DNA of 64,000 bases from contig NZ_CP067169.1 in the NCBI RefSeq assembly GCF_028553885.1, positions 2,653,001 through 2,717,000 of the forward strand. Reading direction: 5' to 3'. This DNA is from Paracoccus aestuarii. Its GTDB lineage: Bacteria; Pseudomonadota; Alphaproteobacteria; Rhodobacterales; Rhodobacteraceae. Within the stretch, counting starts at the first letter, position 1, and every line of letters starts with the position of its first letter. The notes beneath the pieces are model-generated. The model was not told where the DNA came from and did not search any database. It saw nothing but the letters and a program-made list of their open reading frames with translations. The translations under genes were made by a program, and so were the position numbers. Positions 18,320 to 27,533 of this stretch are shown in pieces.

Positions 18320-20829
18320 AACCGGTCCAGCAACCGGCCCAGATAGTCGCGTTCGTCCTGGGGCCGGTCGGGCTGGCCGCTGCGGCGGCGGATCTCGTCC
18401 AGCAGGTCGCGGGCGCGCCGCGCGGGGTCCAGCCCCTCGGCCAGCGGATCGCCGTTCGTGATGACATTGCCGCCGCCCGAGCTTTCGCGCCCCAACGGAT
18501 CCAGCATCGGCTGCCCCTCATAGGGGGATTGCGCCTGGCCGCCCTCGGCCGTCTGGCCGGGCTGGCCGCCGGGCTGCTGGCCGTCCTCGCCCTGCTGGCC
18601 CTGCTGACCCTCGCGCGCGGCCATGTCGCCCAGGGCGCGCATGCCCTCGCGCATCGACCGGATCGCATCGGCCTGGCGCTGCATGGCCCCGGCCGTGTCG
18701 CCGTCGCGCAGCGCCTGTTCGGCATCCTCCATCGCGCGGCCGGCCTCGTCCAGCTGGCGGCGGGCCTCGTCGCCCTGCTCGGAGCCTTGGCCGGGCATCA
18801 GCCCCTGCTGCTGGGCCAGATCGTCGCGCAGCGCGCCCTGGCGGTCGGCCAGGCTGTCGCCGTCCTGCCCCTCGCCGCCATCCTGGCCCTCGCCCTGACG
18901 GCCCTGCTGACGCTGGCGTTCGCGGAAGGCCTCGTCCGACAGGCGCTGCTGCTCGCGCAGCGTGTCGGCCAGGCGGTTCATCGGCTGGCTGCCCTGCTGG
19001 CCCTGGCCCTCGCCCTGGCCCTGTTGCTGCTGGACCTGCAGGTTTTCCATCATGCGGTTGAACTGGTCCAGCAGGGCCTGGGCCTCGGCCATGCGGCCCT
19101 CGTTCATCAGGCGCTGGATCTCGTCCATCATCTGCTGGATCTGGTCGCCGGTGATCTGCTGGCCCTGCTGGCCGCGATCGGGGCTGTCGGCCTGATCCTG
19201 GCCGTCGCCGCGTTCGGCCAGCATGCGGGTATAGGCGTCGGTCGCCTCGCGCAGCGCGTCCATCAGGCGCTGGATCTCGTCGGGGCTGGCGCCGTTGCGG
19301 ATCGCCTCGGACAGCTTCTGCTGCGCCTCGCGCATGGCCTGCAGTGCGTCGGCCAGGCCGCCATCCTCCAGCTGGATCGCGGCCTGCCACAGGGCCTCGG
19401 CCAAGGCGTCGCGGTCATCGGGGTCCAAGGGACCGGCCTCCAGCATCCCCACCGCGCCGCGCAGCTGGGCATAGAGATCGTCGGCCACGAACCCATCGGG
19501 GCGCCAGGTGACGGCGCGCAGGATCTCGGCCGAGCGGGGGGCATTGCCCCGCGCCCACAAGAGGTCGCGCCGCATCTCGATCAGCGTGGCGGCCAGGGGG
19601 TTGAAGAAGCGCCGCCCCGGCAGGGCCAGCGCCATGGGATCGGCCTGGCCCACCTGCTGGATGCCGTCCTGGGCGCGCAGGGTGATGCGCACCGGCAGAT
19701 TGGCCCAAGGGTGGCGGGACAGGTCCTCGGCCAGCTGGCCCTGAACCTCGCGCCGGTCGCCGCGCGGCAGGGGCAGGTCCAGCCGGACCGGATCGCGCGG
19801 ATCGGGATCGGCGGCCAGGCCGAAGCGGCGGTCGATGGCGGGCAGGTCCAGCTCGATCAGGGCCTGGGCCGAGACGACGCCGTGATCGTCGCTGGCGGTG
19901 AAATCCTGGATCATCCGCCCATCCGCCCGGCGCGTGGGCGCGGCCCCCGCCCGGATCCGGGGCGCGGCATCGGGCAGAACGGTCACGTCGAAGCGGCGGC
20001 CCGCGACCTCGATCGCGCCCGAGCGTTCGGCGCGAAAGGCCGGGGCGGTGGGGTCGGTGCCCTCGTCGGGGCCGATATCCTGGCTGAGCTCCGCCCCCCC
20101 GCCATAGAGGCGGAAGCTGACCGCGCTGCCCTTGGGCAGTTCCAGCACCGCCCCTTCGGCCATGGCGTTCAGATAGAGCGTCGGGCGGCGGGTATAGGCG
20201 GGGGGTTCGGCCCAGCCCTCCCATGCGGGGCCGGTGGCCGTGGCGGTGGCGCCCGGGGGCGGGGTCATGGTGGCGGCGATGGCGCGCAGCCCCTGCCCCA
20301 TCTGGCCCGCGCCGCCGAAGATCAGCGCCATGACCAGCGCGACCATCCCCGCCAGGCGCAGCGCGAAGGGGTCGCGCCGCGGCAGGTCGGCATCCGGGCG
20401 CACCGGCCGGGCCGTGCGGGCGATGGCCTGCATCTGGTCCAGATGGGCGCGCCACAGGGCATCGTCGCCCAAGGCCGGGCGGTCCGACAGCGCGCTGAGC
20501 GGCCGACCCGGCAGGGTCGCGTCCAGCCGGGCCAGCGCCTCGGGCAGGCGCACCCGGCGATAGCGCCAGCCACCCAGGCCCGCCGCGACGATCACCGCCG
20601 CCAGCCAGCCCCCCGCCAGCCACGGCAGCGCCGCGCCCAAGGGCGCGACCAGCCCCAGCCACAGCGCCGAAAAGCCCAAGGCCAGCAGCGCGGCCAAGGG
20701 CCAGAAGGCCCGCGCCGCGCGTTCCCAGACCATCCCCCACCGCGTCAGGCGCAGCGCGCGGGCGACGCCGCACGGCAGCGCCTCGGCGCCCTGTCCGTCC
20801 TCGGGTTCGTGGTCCGCTGTCACAACCAT
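18316..20829 (-). CDS. TIGR02302/DUF4175-type large membrane protein
   Basis: An 837-residue protein with three N-terminal membrane helices (about 42-60, 67-88 and 160-180), a central domain of about 300 residues and a long Gln/Glu/Gly-rich C-terminal half (about 540-790) with repeated short Q/R/E/D blocks, probably helical or disordered. This matches the alphaproteobacterial TIGR02302/DUF4175 family of unknown function. It overlaps lysA by 10 bp and meets the zinc-ribbon gene tail to tail with overlapping stops. Confidence 0.85.
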   Translation of the reverse strand: MVVTADHEPEDGQGAEALPCGVARALRLTRWGMVWERAARAFWPLAALLALGFSALWLGLVAPLGAALPWLAGGWLAAVIVAAGLGGWRYRRVRLPEALARLDATLPGRPLSALSDRPALGDDALWRAHLDQMQAIARTARPVRPDADLPRRDPFALRLAGMVALVMALIFGGAGQMGQGLRAIAATMTPPPGATATATGPAWEGWAEPPAYTRRPTLYLNAMAEGAVLELPKGSAVSFRLYGGGAELSQDIGPDEGTDPTAPAFRAERSGAIEVAGRRFDVTVLPDAAPRIRAGAAPTRRADGRMIQDFTASDDHGVVSAQALIELDLPAIDRRFGLAADPDPRDPVRLDLPLPRGDRREVQGQLAEDLSRHPWANLPVRITLRAQDGIQQVGQADPMALALPGRRFFNPLAATLIEMRRDLLWARGNAPRSAEILRAVTWRPDGFVADDLYAQLRGAVGMLEAGPLDPDDRDALAEALWQAAIQLEDGGLADALQAMREAQQKLSEAIRNGASPDEIQRLMDALREATDAYTRMLAERGDGQDQADSPDRGQQGQQITGDQIQQMMDEIQRLMNEGRMAEAQALLDQFNRMMENLQVQQQQGQGEGQGQQGSQPMNRLADTLREQQRLSDEAFRERQRQQGRQGEGQDGGEGQDGDSLADRQGALRDDLAQQQGLMPGQGSEQGDEARRQLDEAGRAMEDAEQALRDGDTAGAMQRQADAIRSMREGMRALGDMAAREGQQGQQGEDGQQPGGQPGQTAEGGQAQSPYEGQPMLDPLGRESSGGGNVITNGDPLAEGLDPARRARDLLDEIRRRSGQPDRPQDERDYLGRLLDRF

Positions 20830-22085
20830 GCGGGGATGCTATCGCGCCCCAGCATCTCGTCATATGTGGGACGGGCGCGGATGACGGCGAAGTGATCGCC
20901 CTGCACCAGCACCTCGGGGACCAAGGGCCGCGAATTGTATTCCGACGCCATGACCGCGCCATAGGCCCCGGCCGAGCGGAACGCCACCAGCCCGCCCGGC
21001 GCCATCGCGGGCAGGGATGCGCCCTTCTGGAAGGTGTCGCCCGATTCGCAGACCGGCCCCACCACGTCATAGCCCTGCTGTTCGGCACCCAAGGGCGGCT
21101 GGATCAGCGGGACGATGTCGTGATGCGCCCCGTACATGGCCGGGCGCAGCAGGTCGTTCATCGCCGCATCCACGATCAGGAAATCCCGATCCTCGCCCTT
21201 CTTCACATAAATCACGCGCGACAGCAGGATGCCCGCATTGCCGACAATGTTGCGGCCAGGCTCGATCTCGATCTGGCAGCCCAGATCGCCCACCGTCTCG
21301 CGGATGACCTGGCCGTATTCGATGGGCAAGGGCGGCGCGGAATTGTCGCGACGATAGGGGATGCCCAGGCCGCCGCCCAGATCCAGCCGGCTGATGTCAT
21401 GGCCCGCGGCACGCAGGGCGCGGGTCAGCTCGGCCACCTTCAGATAGGCCGCGCGGAAGGGCGCCAGATCGGTCAGCTGGCTGCCGATATGCACATCGAC
21501 CCCCACGACGCGCAGTCCCGGCAGGGCGGCGGCCTCGGCATAGACCTCCATCGCGCGGCTGATCGGGATGCCGAACTTGTTCTCGGACTTGCCGGTGGCG
21601 ATCTTCTCATGCGTCTTGGCGTCCACGTCGGGATTGACGCGGATGGCCACGGGAACCGTCGCGCCCATGCTGTGGGCCAGGGCCGACAGGGCGTGCATCT
21701 CGGGTTCGCTTTCCAGGTTCATCTGGCGGATGCCGCCCTCGATCGCCATGCGCATCTCGGGGATGGTCTTGCCGACGCCGGAAAACACGATCCGGTCCCC
21801 CGGCACGCCCGCCGCGCGGGCCCGTGCATATTCCCCGCCCGAGACGACATCCATCCCCGCGCCCAGATCGCCCAGCAGCTTCAGCACCGCCAGGTTGCTG
21901 TTCGACTTGACGGCAAAGCAGACAAGGTGATCCGTCCAGTCCAGCGCCTGGCGGAACAGGCCGAAATGCCGCGTCAGCGTGGCCGCGGAATAGACATAGA
22001 CCGGCGTGCCCACCTGGCTGGCGATGCAGGTCAGGGGGACGTCCTCGGCATGCAGTTCGCCGTTTCTGTAGGTGAAGTGATCCAT
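20820..22085 (-). CDS. lysA: diaminopimelate decarboxylase
   Basis: A 421-residue fold-type III PLP enzyme that converts meso-diaminopimelate to lysine. The PLP lysine is K60 (FAVKSNSN), GGGLGIPY binds the phosphate, and the second active-site motif CESGDTF carries the Cys from the partner subunit. Length is normal. It sits in argH-lipoprotein-lysA order on the minus strand. The start at 22085 gives the family N-terminus MDHFTYRNGELHAEDV. Confidence 0.96.
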   Translation of the reverse strand: MDHFTYRNGELHAEDVPLTCIASQVGTPVYVYSAATLTRHFGLFRQALDWTDHLVCFAVKSNSNLAVLKLLGDLGAGMDVVSGGEYARARAAGVPGDRIVFSGVGKTIPEMRMAIEGGIRQMNLESEPEMHALSALAHSMGATVPVAIRVNPDVDAKTHEKIATGKSENKFGIPISRAMEVYAEAAALPGLRVVGVDVHIGSQLTDLAPFRAAYLKVAELTRALRAAGHDISRLDLGGGLGIPYRRDNSAPPLPIEYGQVIRETVGDLGCQIEIEPGRNIVGNAGILLSRVIYVKKGEDRDFLIVDAAMNDLLRPAMYGAHHDIVPLIQPPLGAEQQGYDVVGPVCESGDTFQKGASLPAMAPGGLVAFRSAGAYGAVMASEYNSRPLVPEVLVQGDHFAVIRARPTYDEMLGRDSIPAWL

Positions 22086-22086
22086 G

Positions 22087-22251
22087 TCAGAGATTCGCCG
22101 CCACGCCGATGCGGGCATCGCCGCCGATGCTGATGCCGATCTGCTGCTGCAGGCGCGGCTCGGGGCGTTCGGGGGGGCCGTCCACGCCGCAGCCCGACAG
22201 GACCAAGGCTGCGACGACGACGATGGCCACGATGATGACGATGTTCCTCAT
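22087..22251 (-). CDS. small lipoprotein between argH and lysA
   Basis: A 54-residue protein with a hydrophobic signal (residues 4-18) and lipobox LSGC at 18-21, so it should be lipidated on Cys21, followed by a short Pro/Arg/Gln-rich stretch. Its ATG overlaps the argH stop (ATGA) and its stop is one base from the lysA start, so it is translated in the same operon. Comparable tiny lipoproteins are often seen at this place in the family; function unknown. Confidence 0.8.
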   Translation of the reverse strand: MRNIVIIVAIVVVAALVLSGCGVDGPPERPEPRLQQQIGISIGGDARIGVAANL

Positions 22252-23648
22252 GCCAGGATCTCCTTCCAGCGGGCGATCTGCGCGCGCACCTGGGCGGGCG
22301 CGGTCCCGCCATAGCTCTGGCGCGACGCCACAGAATTATGCACGCCCAGAACCGAGAAGACGTCCTGCGTGATGCCCGCATGCACGCCGGTCATGTCATC
22401 CAGCGTCAGGTCGGGCAGGTCGATGCCGCGCCCCTCGGCCAGCGCGACCAGGCTGCCCGTGACGTGATGGGCGTCGCGGAAGGGCAGGCCCAGTTCGCGC
22501 ACCAGCCAGTCGGCCAGGTCCGTCGCGGTCGAAAATCCGCTGGAGGCCGCGGCCTCCAGCCGGTCGCGATTCGCGGTCAGGTCCGACAGCATGCCGGTCA
22601 TCGCGGCCAAGGCCAGCATCAGCGTGTCGGCGGCGTCGAAGACCTGTTCCTTGTCCTCCTGCATGTCCTTGGAATAGGCTAGGGGCAGGCCCTTCATCAC
22701 CGTGAAGAGCGCGACCGTCGCCCCCAGGATGCGGCCGATCTTGGCGCGGATCAGCTCGGCCGCGTCGGGGTTGCGCTTTTGCGGCATGATGGACGACCCG
22801 GTCGACCACTTGTCCGACATCGACACAAAGCGGAACTGGGCCGAGGACCAGATCACCAGCTCCTCGGCCAGGCGCGACAGGTGGACGGCGCAGATGCTGC
22901 TGGCCGCGAGGAACTCCAGCGCGAAATCCCGGTCGCTGACCGCATCCAAGCTGTTGGCCATGGGCCGGTCGAAATCCAGCGCGGCGGCGGTCATGTCGCG
23001 GTCGATGGGATAGCCAGTCCCGGCCAGCGCCGCGGCCCCCAGGGGCGATTCGTTCATGCGACGGCGGGCGTCCTGGAAGCGCGACAGATCGCGGCCGAAC
23101 ATCTCGACATAGGCCATCATGTGATGGCCCCAGGTCACCGGCTGCGCGGTCTGCAGATGGGTGAAGCCCGGCATGACCCAATCGGCCCCCGCCTCGGCCT
23201 GCGACAAAGCCGCGCGGATCAGGGCGGTCAGCCCGTCGATCGCCGCGTCGCATTGATCGCGCACCCACAGCCGGAAATCGGTCGCCACCTGGTCATTGCG
23301 GGACCGGCCCGTATGCAGGCGGCCCGCGGGTTCGCCGATGATCTCTTTCAGGCGGGCCTCCACGTTCATGTGGATGTCCTCCAGATCGGTGCGGAAGGCG
23401 AAATCGCCCGCCTCGATCTCTGACAAGACGGTGAGCAGGCCTTTCCCGATGGCCTCGGCATCGCTACCCTCGATGATGCCCGTGGCCGCCAGCATGGCGG
23501 CATGGGCGCGGCTGCCCCGGATGTCCTGTGCATAGAGCCGCCGGTCGAACCCGATCGAGGCGTTGATCGCCTCCATGATCGCGTCCGGCCCGGCGGCGAA
23601 GCGCCCGCCCCACATGCTGTTGGCGGAGGTCTGGGGCCGGTCGGTCAT
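22248..23648 (-). CDS. argH: argininosuccinate lyase
   Basis: A 466-residue fumarase/aspartase superfamily enzyme that splits argininosuccinate into arginine and fumarate. The signature [12 protein letters not shown] is at 284-295, with TGRSRNDQ near 113-120 and the catalytic His in FTHLQTAQP. Length and start are standard ([11 protein letters not shown] follows a short leader). It diverges from the thioredoxin gene with only 22 bp between the starts. Confidence 0.97.
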   Translation of the reverse strand: MTDRPQTSANSMWGGRFAAGPDAIMEAINASIGFDRRLYAQDIRGSRAHAAMLAATGIIEGSDAEAIGKGLLTVLSEIEAGDFAFRTDLEDIHMNVEARLKEIIGEPAGRLHTGRSRNDQVATDFRLWVRDQCDAAIDGLTALIRAALSQAEAGADWVMPGFTHLQTAQPVTWGHHMMAYVEMFGRDLSRFQDARRRMNESPLGAAALAGTGYPIDRDMTAAALDFDRPMANSLDAVSDRDFALEFLAASSICAVHLSRLAEELVIWSSAQFRFVSMSDKWSTGSSIMPQKRNPDAAELIRAKIGRILGATVALFTVMKGLPLAYSKDMQEDKEQVFDAADTLMLALAAMTGMLSDLTANRDRLEAAASSGFSTATDLADWLVRELGLPFRDAHHVTGSLVALAEGRGIDLPDLTLDDMTGVHAGITQDVFSVLGVHNSVASRQSYGGTAPAQVRAQIARWKEILA

Positions 23649-23670
23649 GAATTCGTCCTTCGGAGGTCAC

Positions 23671-24219
23671 ATGCTGCGTTCCGCCCTGCTTTATACGGCC
23701 CTTGTTTTCGGTGCAAACACCGCCTTCGCCGCGGACCCCGACTGGCAGGCCGCCCGCGACGGGGGGCTGGACAAGCTGGTCGTGGCGGAAAGCCCCGCCC
23801 CCGTGGCCCAGACCGAATTCACCGACCGCGACGGGGCCGCGCATACCCTGGCCGATTGGCAGGGCAAGGTGGTGATGCTGAACTTCTGGGCGACCTGGTG
23901 CGCCCCCTGCCGCGAGGAGATGCCCGCCCTTGACCGCCTGCAGGCGGAACTGGGGGGCGACGATTTCGAGGTGGTGACCATCGCCACGGGCCGCAACGCC
24001 GTGGACCGCATCGACGCCTTCTTCGAAGAGGTGGGGGTGGAAACCCTGCCCGTGCTGCTGGACCCGCGCCAGCAGGTCGCCCGCGACATGGGCGTGGTGG
24101 GCCTGCCCGTCACCGTGCTGATCGACCGCGAGGGGCGCGAGGTCGCGCGCTATCTGGGCGATGCGGAATGGGATTCGGACGCCGCCAAGGCCTTGGTCGC
24201 GCAGCTGACGGCGGAGTGA
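23671..24219 (+). CDS. TlpA-like periplasmic thioredoxin
   Basis: A 182-residue TlpA/ResA-type thiol-disulfide oxidoreductase. A signal peptide (about 1-20, ending AFA) exports it; the active site WCAPC is at 76-80 in NFWATWCAPCREEMP, and the cis-proline is in GLPVTVLIDREG. Such proteins keep cytochrome c or CuA-site cysteines reduced. A GGAGG ribosome site precedes the ATG. Confidence 0.9.
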   Translation: MLRSALLYTALVFGANTAFAADPDWQAARDGGLDKLVVAESPAPVAQTEFTDRDGAAHTLADWQGKVVMLNFWATWCAPCREEMPALDRLQAELGGDDFEVVTIATGRNAVDRIDAFFEEVGVETLPVLLDPRQQVARDMGVVGLPVTVLIDREGREVARYLGDAEWDSDAAKALVAQLTAE

Positions 24220-24236
24220 GCCGGGGCGGCAATGCG

Positions 24237-24280
24237 TTAACCCAAACCGCAGATTCCGGTCACGCTTCACGCCGGGTTAA
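24237..24280. promoter_or_regulatory. inverted TTAACCC pair upstream of the EAL gene
   Basis: TTAACCC (24237-24243) is mirrored by GGGTTAA (24274-24280). TTAACC is the core of CtrA half-sites in alphaproteobacteria, although the classic TTAA-N7-TTAA spacing is not present. Confidence 0.35.
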
Positions 24281-24328
24281 GCCACAATGGGCAGACTGCA
24301 AGCAGACCCGACTCGGATGAGGCCACTC

Positions 24329-25144
24329 GTGAGCGACAGAAGCATGGAAAACAGCTCGCCCCTTGAGGATGCGATCCGCCACCAGGACCGGATCACCTTG
24401 GCATCGGTCGCTGCGGCGGTGGAAAAGGGCAGCGGCGTGCTGGCCTTCCAACCCATCGTCCAGGCGCAGCGGACCAAGACCCCCGCCTTCTACGAGGGGC
24501 TGATCCGCATCATCGACGACAGCGGCCGCCTGGTCCCCCTGCGCGATTTCATGCCCCAGGCCGAACCGACGGAGCTGGGCCGCAAGATCGACTGCCTGTC
24601 GCTGTCTTTGGGCCTGCAGACCCTGGCCGAGGATCCGGGCCTGCGCTTGTCCATCAACATGTCGGCGCGCTCGATCCTCTATCCCGAATGGATCAACACG
24701 CTGCGCCGCGGCGTGTCGGGCGACCCGATGCTGGGCGAACGCCTGATCCTGGAGATCACCGAAAGCAGCGCCATGGGCATGCCCGAGGAGGTCCAGGACT
24801 TCATGGCCGAGGTGCAGGGCTATGGCATCAGCCTGGCGCTAGACGATTTCGGGGCGGGCTATACCTCGTTCCGCTATCTGCGCGACTTCTGCTTCGACAT
24901 GATCAAGATCGACGGCCAGTTCATCCGGGAAATCGCCACAAAGCCCGACAACCAGGTGCTGACCCGCGCGCTGCAATCCATCGCGCATCACTTCGACATG
25001 TTCACCGTGGCCGAATCCGTGGAAACCGCCGAGGAGGCCGCCTTCCTGATCGATATCGGCATCGATTGCCTGCAGGGATACTACTTCGGCGCGCCCACCA
25101 TCGCGCCGCCGTGGAAGACGCCGCCCTCGCTGGCGACGCGCTGA
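24329..25144 (+). CDS. EAL domain cyclic-di-GMP phosphodiesterase
   Basis: A 271-residue stand-alone EAL protein likely hydrolysing c-di-GMP. Metal and catalytic positions are kept: Glu in YEGLIR (EAL variant), Asn in INMSAR, Glu in LEITESS, the Asp pair in DDFGAGYTS, Lys in IKIDGQF, Glu in ESVET (usually EGVET) and Gln in QGYYFG. No GGDEF, sensor or membrane part is visible. I chose GTG 24329 because GAGG lies six bases before it; ATG codons at 24317 and 24344 are alternatives. Confidence 0.88.
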   Translation: MSDRSMENSSPLEDAIRHQDRITLASVAAAVEKGSGVLAFQPIVQAQRTKTPAFYEGLIRIIDDSGRLVPLRDFMPQAEPTELGRKIDCLSLSLGLQTLAEDPGLRLSINMSARSILYPEWINTLRRGVSGDPMLGERLILEITESSAMGMPEEVQDFMAEVQGYGISLALDDFGAGYTSFRYLRDFCFDMIKIDGQFIREIATKPDNQVLTRALQSIAHHFDMFTVAESVETAEEAAFLIDIGIDCLQGYYFGAPTIAPPWKTPPSLATR

Positions 25145-25254
25145 GGGCGGCGCCGGGCAAGGGGTCATGGTCTTGCGCCTTGACCTCGGCCCGCCAAACG
25201 GCATCCTGACCCCCGAAGGCCGGTTCGCCCGGCATCGATGGGAAGGAGCCCGCC

Positions 25255-26427
25255 ATGACAAAAGCCGTTATCGTATCCGCCGCCCGCACGCCGGTCGGCA
25301 GCTTCATGGGGTCGTTCGCCAACACCCCCGCGCATGAGCTGGGCGCCGCCGTCCTGGCCGAGGTCGTCAAGCGCGCCGGCATCGACGCGGCCGAGGTCGA
25401 CGAGACCATCCTGGGCCAGGTCCTGACCGCAGCCCAGGGCCAGAACCCCGCGCGTCAGGCCCATATCCTGGCCGGCCTGCCCCAGGAATCCTCGGCCTGG
25501 GGGATCAACCAGGTCTGCGGTTCGGGCCTGCGCGCCGTCGCGCTGGCAGCCCAGCAGGTCATCCTGGGCGATGCCCGCGTGGTGCTGGCGGGCGGTCAGG
25601 AAAGCATGTCCCTGTCCACCCATGCCGCCTTCCTGCGCGCCGGTCAGAAGATGGGCGACATCAAGTTCATCGACACGATGATCCGCGACGGGCTGTGGGA
25701 CGCGTTCAACAACTATCACATGGGCCAGACAGCCGAGAACGTCGCCGAGAAATGGGGCATCGGCCGCGACCAGCAGGACGAATTCGCCCTGGCATCCCAG
25801 AACAAGGCCGAGGCCGCCCAGAAGGAGGGCCGCTTCGACGACGAGATCGTGGGCTTCACCGTCAAGACCCGCAAGGGCGACACGGTCGTGGACAAGGACG
25901 AATACATCCGCCACGGCGCCACGATCGAGGCGATGCAGAAACTGCGCCCCGCCTTCGCCAAGGATGGCAGCGTGACCGCCGCCAACGCATCGGGCCTGAA
26001 CGACGGCGCCGCCGCCGTCATGGTCATGACCGAGGAGGAGGCCACCCGCCGCGGCCTGACCCCGCTGGCCCGCATCGCCAGCTATGCGACCGCCGGTCTG
26101 GACCCCGCGATCATGGGCACCGGCCCCATCCCCGCCAGCCGCCGCGCGCTGGAGAAGGCCGGCTGGTCGGTGGGCGATCTGGACCTGGTCGAGGCGAACG
26201 AGGCCTTCGCCGCCCAGGCCTGCGCCGTGAACAAGGACATGGGCTGGGATCCGTCCATCGTGAACGTGAACGGCGGCGCCATCGCCATCGGCCACCCCAT
26301 CGGCGCCTCGGGCGCGCGGGTGCTGAACACGCTGCTGTTCGAGATGCGCCGCCGCGACGCCAGGAAGGGTCTGGCCACGCTCTGCATCGGTGGCGGCATG
26401 GGTGTCGCCATGTGCTTGGAACGCTGA
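25255..26427 (+). CDS. phaA: acetyl-CoA acetyltransferase (beta-ketothiolase)
   Basis: A 390-residue biosynthetic thiolase joining two acetyl-CoA to acetoacetyl-CoA. The nucleophile is C88 in [10 protein letters not shown]; His is in [10 protein letters not shown] and the second Cys in TLCIGGGMG. Product feeds PHB synthesis through PhaB and, in this group, the ethylmalonyl-CoA pathway. A strong GGAAGGAG ribosome site is upstream, and phaB follows after an 83-bp spacer. Confidence 0.96.
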   Translation: MTKAVIVSAARTPVGSFMGSFANTPAHELGAAVLAEVVKRAGIDAAEVDETILGQVLTAAQGQNPARQAHILAGLPQESSAWGINQVCGSGLRAVALAAQQVILGDARVVLAGGQESMSLSTHAAFLRAGQKMGDIKFIDTMIRDGLWDAFNNYHMGQTAENVAEKWGIGRDQQDEFALASQNKAEAAQKEGRFDDEIVGFTVKTRKGDTVVDKDEYIRHGATIEAMQKLRPAFAKDGSVTAANASGLNDGAAAVMVMTEEEATRRGLTPLARIASYATAGLDPAIMGTGPIPASRRALEKAGWSVGDLDLVEANEAFAAQACAVNKDMGWDPSIVNVNGGAIAIGHPIGASGARVLNTLLFEMRRRDARKGLATLCIGGGMGVAMCLER

Positions 26428-26433
26428 GGCAAT

Positions 26434-26458
26434 GGGCGCGCAATGATCTTGCGCGCCC
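26434..26458 (+). other. perfect hairpin in the phaA-phaB spacer
   Basis: GGGCGCGCAA (26434-26443) and TTGCGCGCCC (26449-26458) form a perfect 10-bp stem with loop TGATC. No T run follows, so it is more likely an RNA-stability or processing hairpin than a terminator. Confidence 0.65.
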
Positions 26459-26510
26459 CCACACCATTCGTTAGCAATATTTCAATGACCTAAAAAAGGA
26501 GGGGGAACAC

Positions 26511-27233
26511 ATGTCGAAAATCGCTTTGGTCACCGGGGGTTCGCGCGGGATCGGCGCGGCGATCTCGAAGGCGCTGCAGCAGGCGGGCTATACGGTCGCG
26601 GCGAATTACGCCGGCAATGACGATGCCGCGCGCGCCTTCACCGAGGAGACCGGGATCAAGACCTACAAATGGTCCGTCGCCGATTACGAGGCCTGCGCCG
26701 AGGGCATCGCCAAGGTCGAGGCCGATCTGGGTCCCATCGACGTGCTGGTGAACAATGCCGGCATCACCCGCGACGCGCCGTTCCACAAGATGACGCCCCA
26801 GCAGTGGAAAGAGGTCATCGACACCAACCTGACCGGCATCTTCAACATGACCCACCCGCTGTGGCCGGGCATGCGCGAACGCAAATACGGCCGGATCGTC
26901 AATATCAGCTCGATCAACGGGCAGAAGGGCCAGTTCGGGCAGGCGAACTATTCCGCCGCCAAGGCGGGCGATCTGGGCTTCACCAAGGCCCTGGCCCAGG
27001 AGGGCGCGCGCGCCAACATCACCGTGAACGCGATCTGCCCCGGCTATATCGCGACCGAGATGGTGATGGCGGTGCCCGAAAAGGTGCGCGAATCGATCAT
27101 CGGCCAGATCCCCGTCGGCCGCTTGGGCGAACCCGAGGAGATCGCGCGCACGGTGGTCTTCCTGGCCTCCGAGGAGGCGGGCTTCATCACCGGATCGACG
27201 ATCAGCGCCAATGGCGGCCAGTATTTCGCCTGA
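26511..27233 (+). CDS. phaB: acetoacetyl-CoA reductase
   Basis: A 240-residue short-chain dehydrogenase reducing acetoacetyl-CoA to (R)-3-hydroxybutyryl-CoA with NADPH. The cofactor motif GGSRGIG is at 9-15, NNAGITRD follows, and the catalytic Tyr and Lys are in NYSAAKAG. The Shine-Dalgarno AAGGAGGGGG is one of the strongest in the window. PHB synthase is not in this segment. Confidence 0.95.
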   Translation: MSKIALVTGGSRGIGAAISKALQQAGYTVAANYAGNDDAARAFTEETGIKTYKWSVADYEACAEGIAKVEADLGPIDVLVNNAGITRDAPFHKMTPQQWKEVIDTNLTGIFNMTHPLWPGMRERKYGRIVNISSINGQKGQFGQANYSAAKAGDLGFTKALAQEGARANITVNAICPGYIATEMVMAVPEKVRESIIGQIPVGRLGEPEEIARTVVFLASEEAGFITGSTISANGGQYFA

Positions 27234-27255
27234 CCGGGCAGATGATGAAATGGAC

Positions 27256-27283
27256 AAGGCCCGCGCGTTCTGCGCGGGCCTTT
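27256..27283 (+). terminator. rho-independent terminator after phaB
   Basis: AAGGCCCGCGC (27256-27266) pairs with GCGCGGGCCTT (27272-27282) around a GTTCT loop, ending in a short T run. Confidence 0.8.
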
Positions 27284-27308
27284 CCTAATCTTCCGAAAAT
27301 TCAACCGA

Positions 27309-27473
27309 TCAATGGCCCAGCCTGGTGATCTGCTCCTTCAGGCGCAGCTTTTCGCGCTTCATGGCAACGATCTCCAGATCGCTGGTCCCGGGACTTCTCT
27401 GCGCCCTTTCCACGGCGGCAGACAGATTCTGATGTTTCTTGCGAAGCTCCTCGACATGGGAAGCAATCGACAT
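27309..27473 (-). CDS. DUF465 (YdcH-like) small protein
   Basis: A 54-residue mostly helical protein with the DUF465 pattern: SHVEELRKKHQNL, a short loop, then a basic second helix KREKLRLKEQI, typical of the small coiled-coil hairpins of this family. Function unknown. AGGAGG stands five bases before the ATG at 27473, which rules against the slightly longer start at 27491. Confidence 0.85.
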   Translation of the reverse strand: MSIASHVEELRKKHQNLSAAVERAQRSPGTSDLEIVAMKREKLRLKEQITRLGH

Positions 27474-27533
27474 CGCGTCCTCCTTGTTCATGGTTGTCGA
27501 ACAGGTCCAGTGCAGCACAGCCGCGCGATTCTG

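Noticed and set aside
25175..25210. Promoter TTGACC with a 17-base spacer before phaA
   Set aside because: The -35 is good but the matching -10 position (ATCCTG) is poor.
26434..26458. Terminator between phaA and phaB
   Set aside because: The stem is perfect but no T run follows, and both genes act in one pathway.
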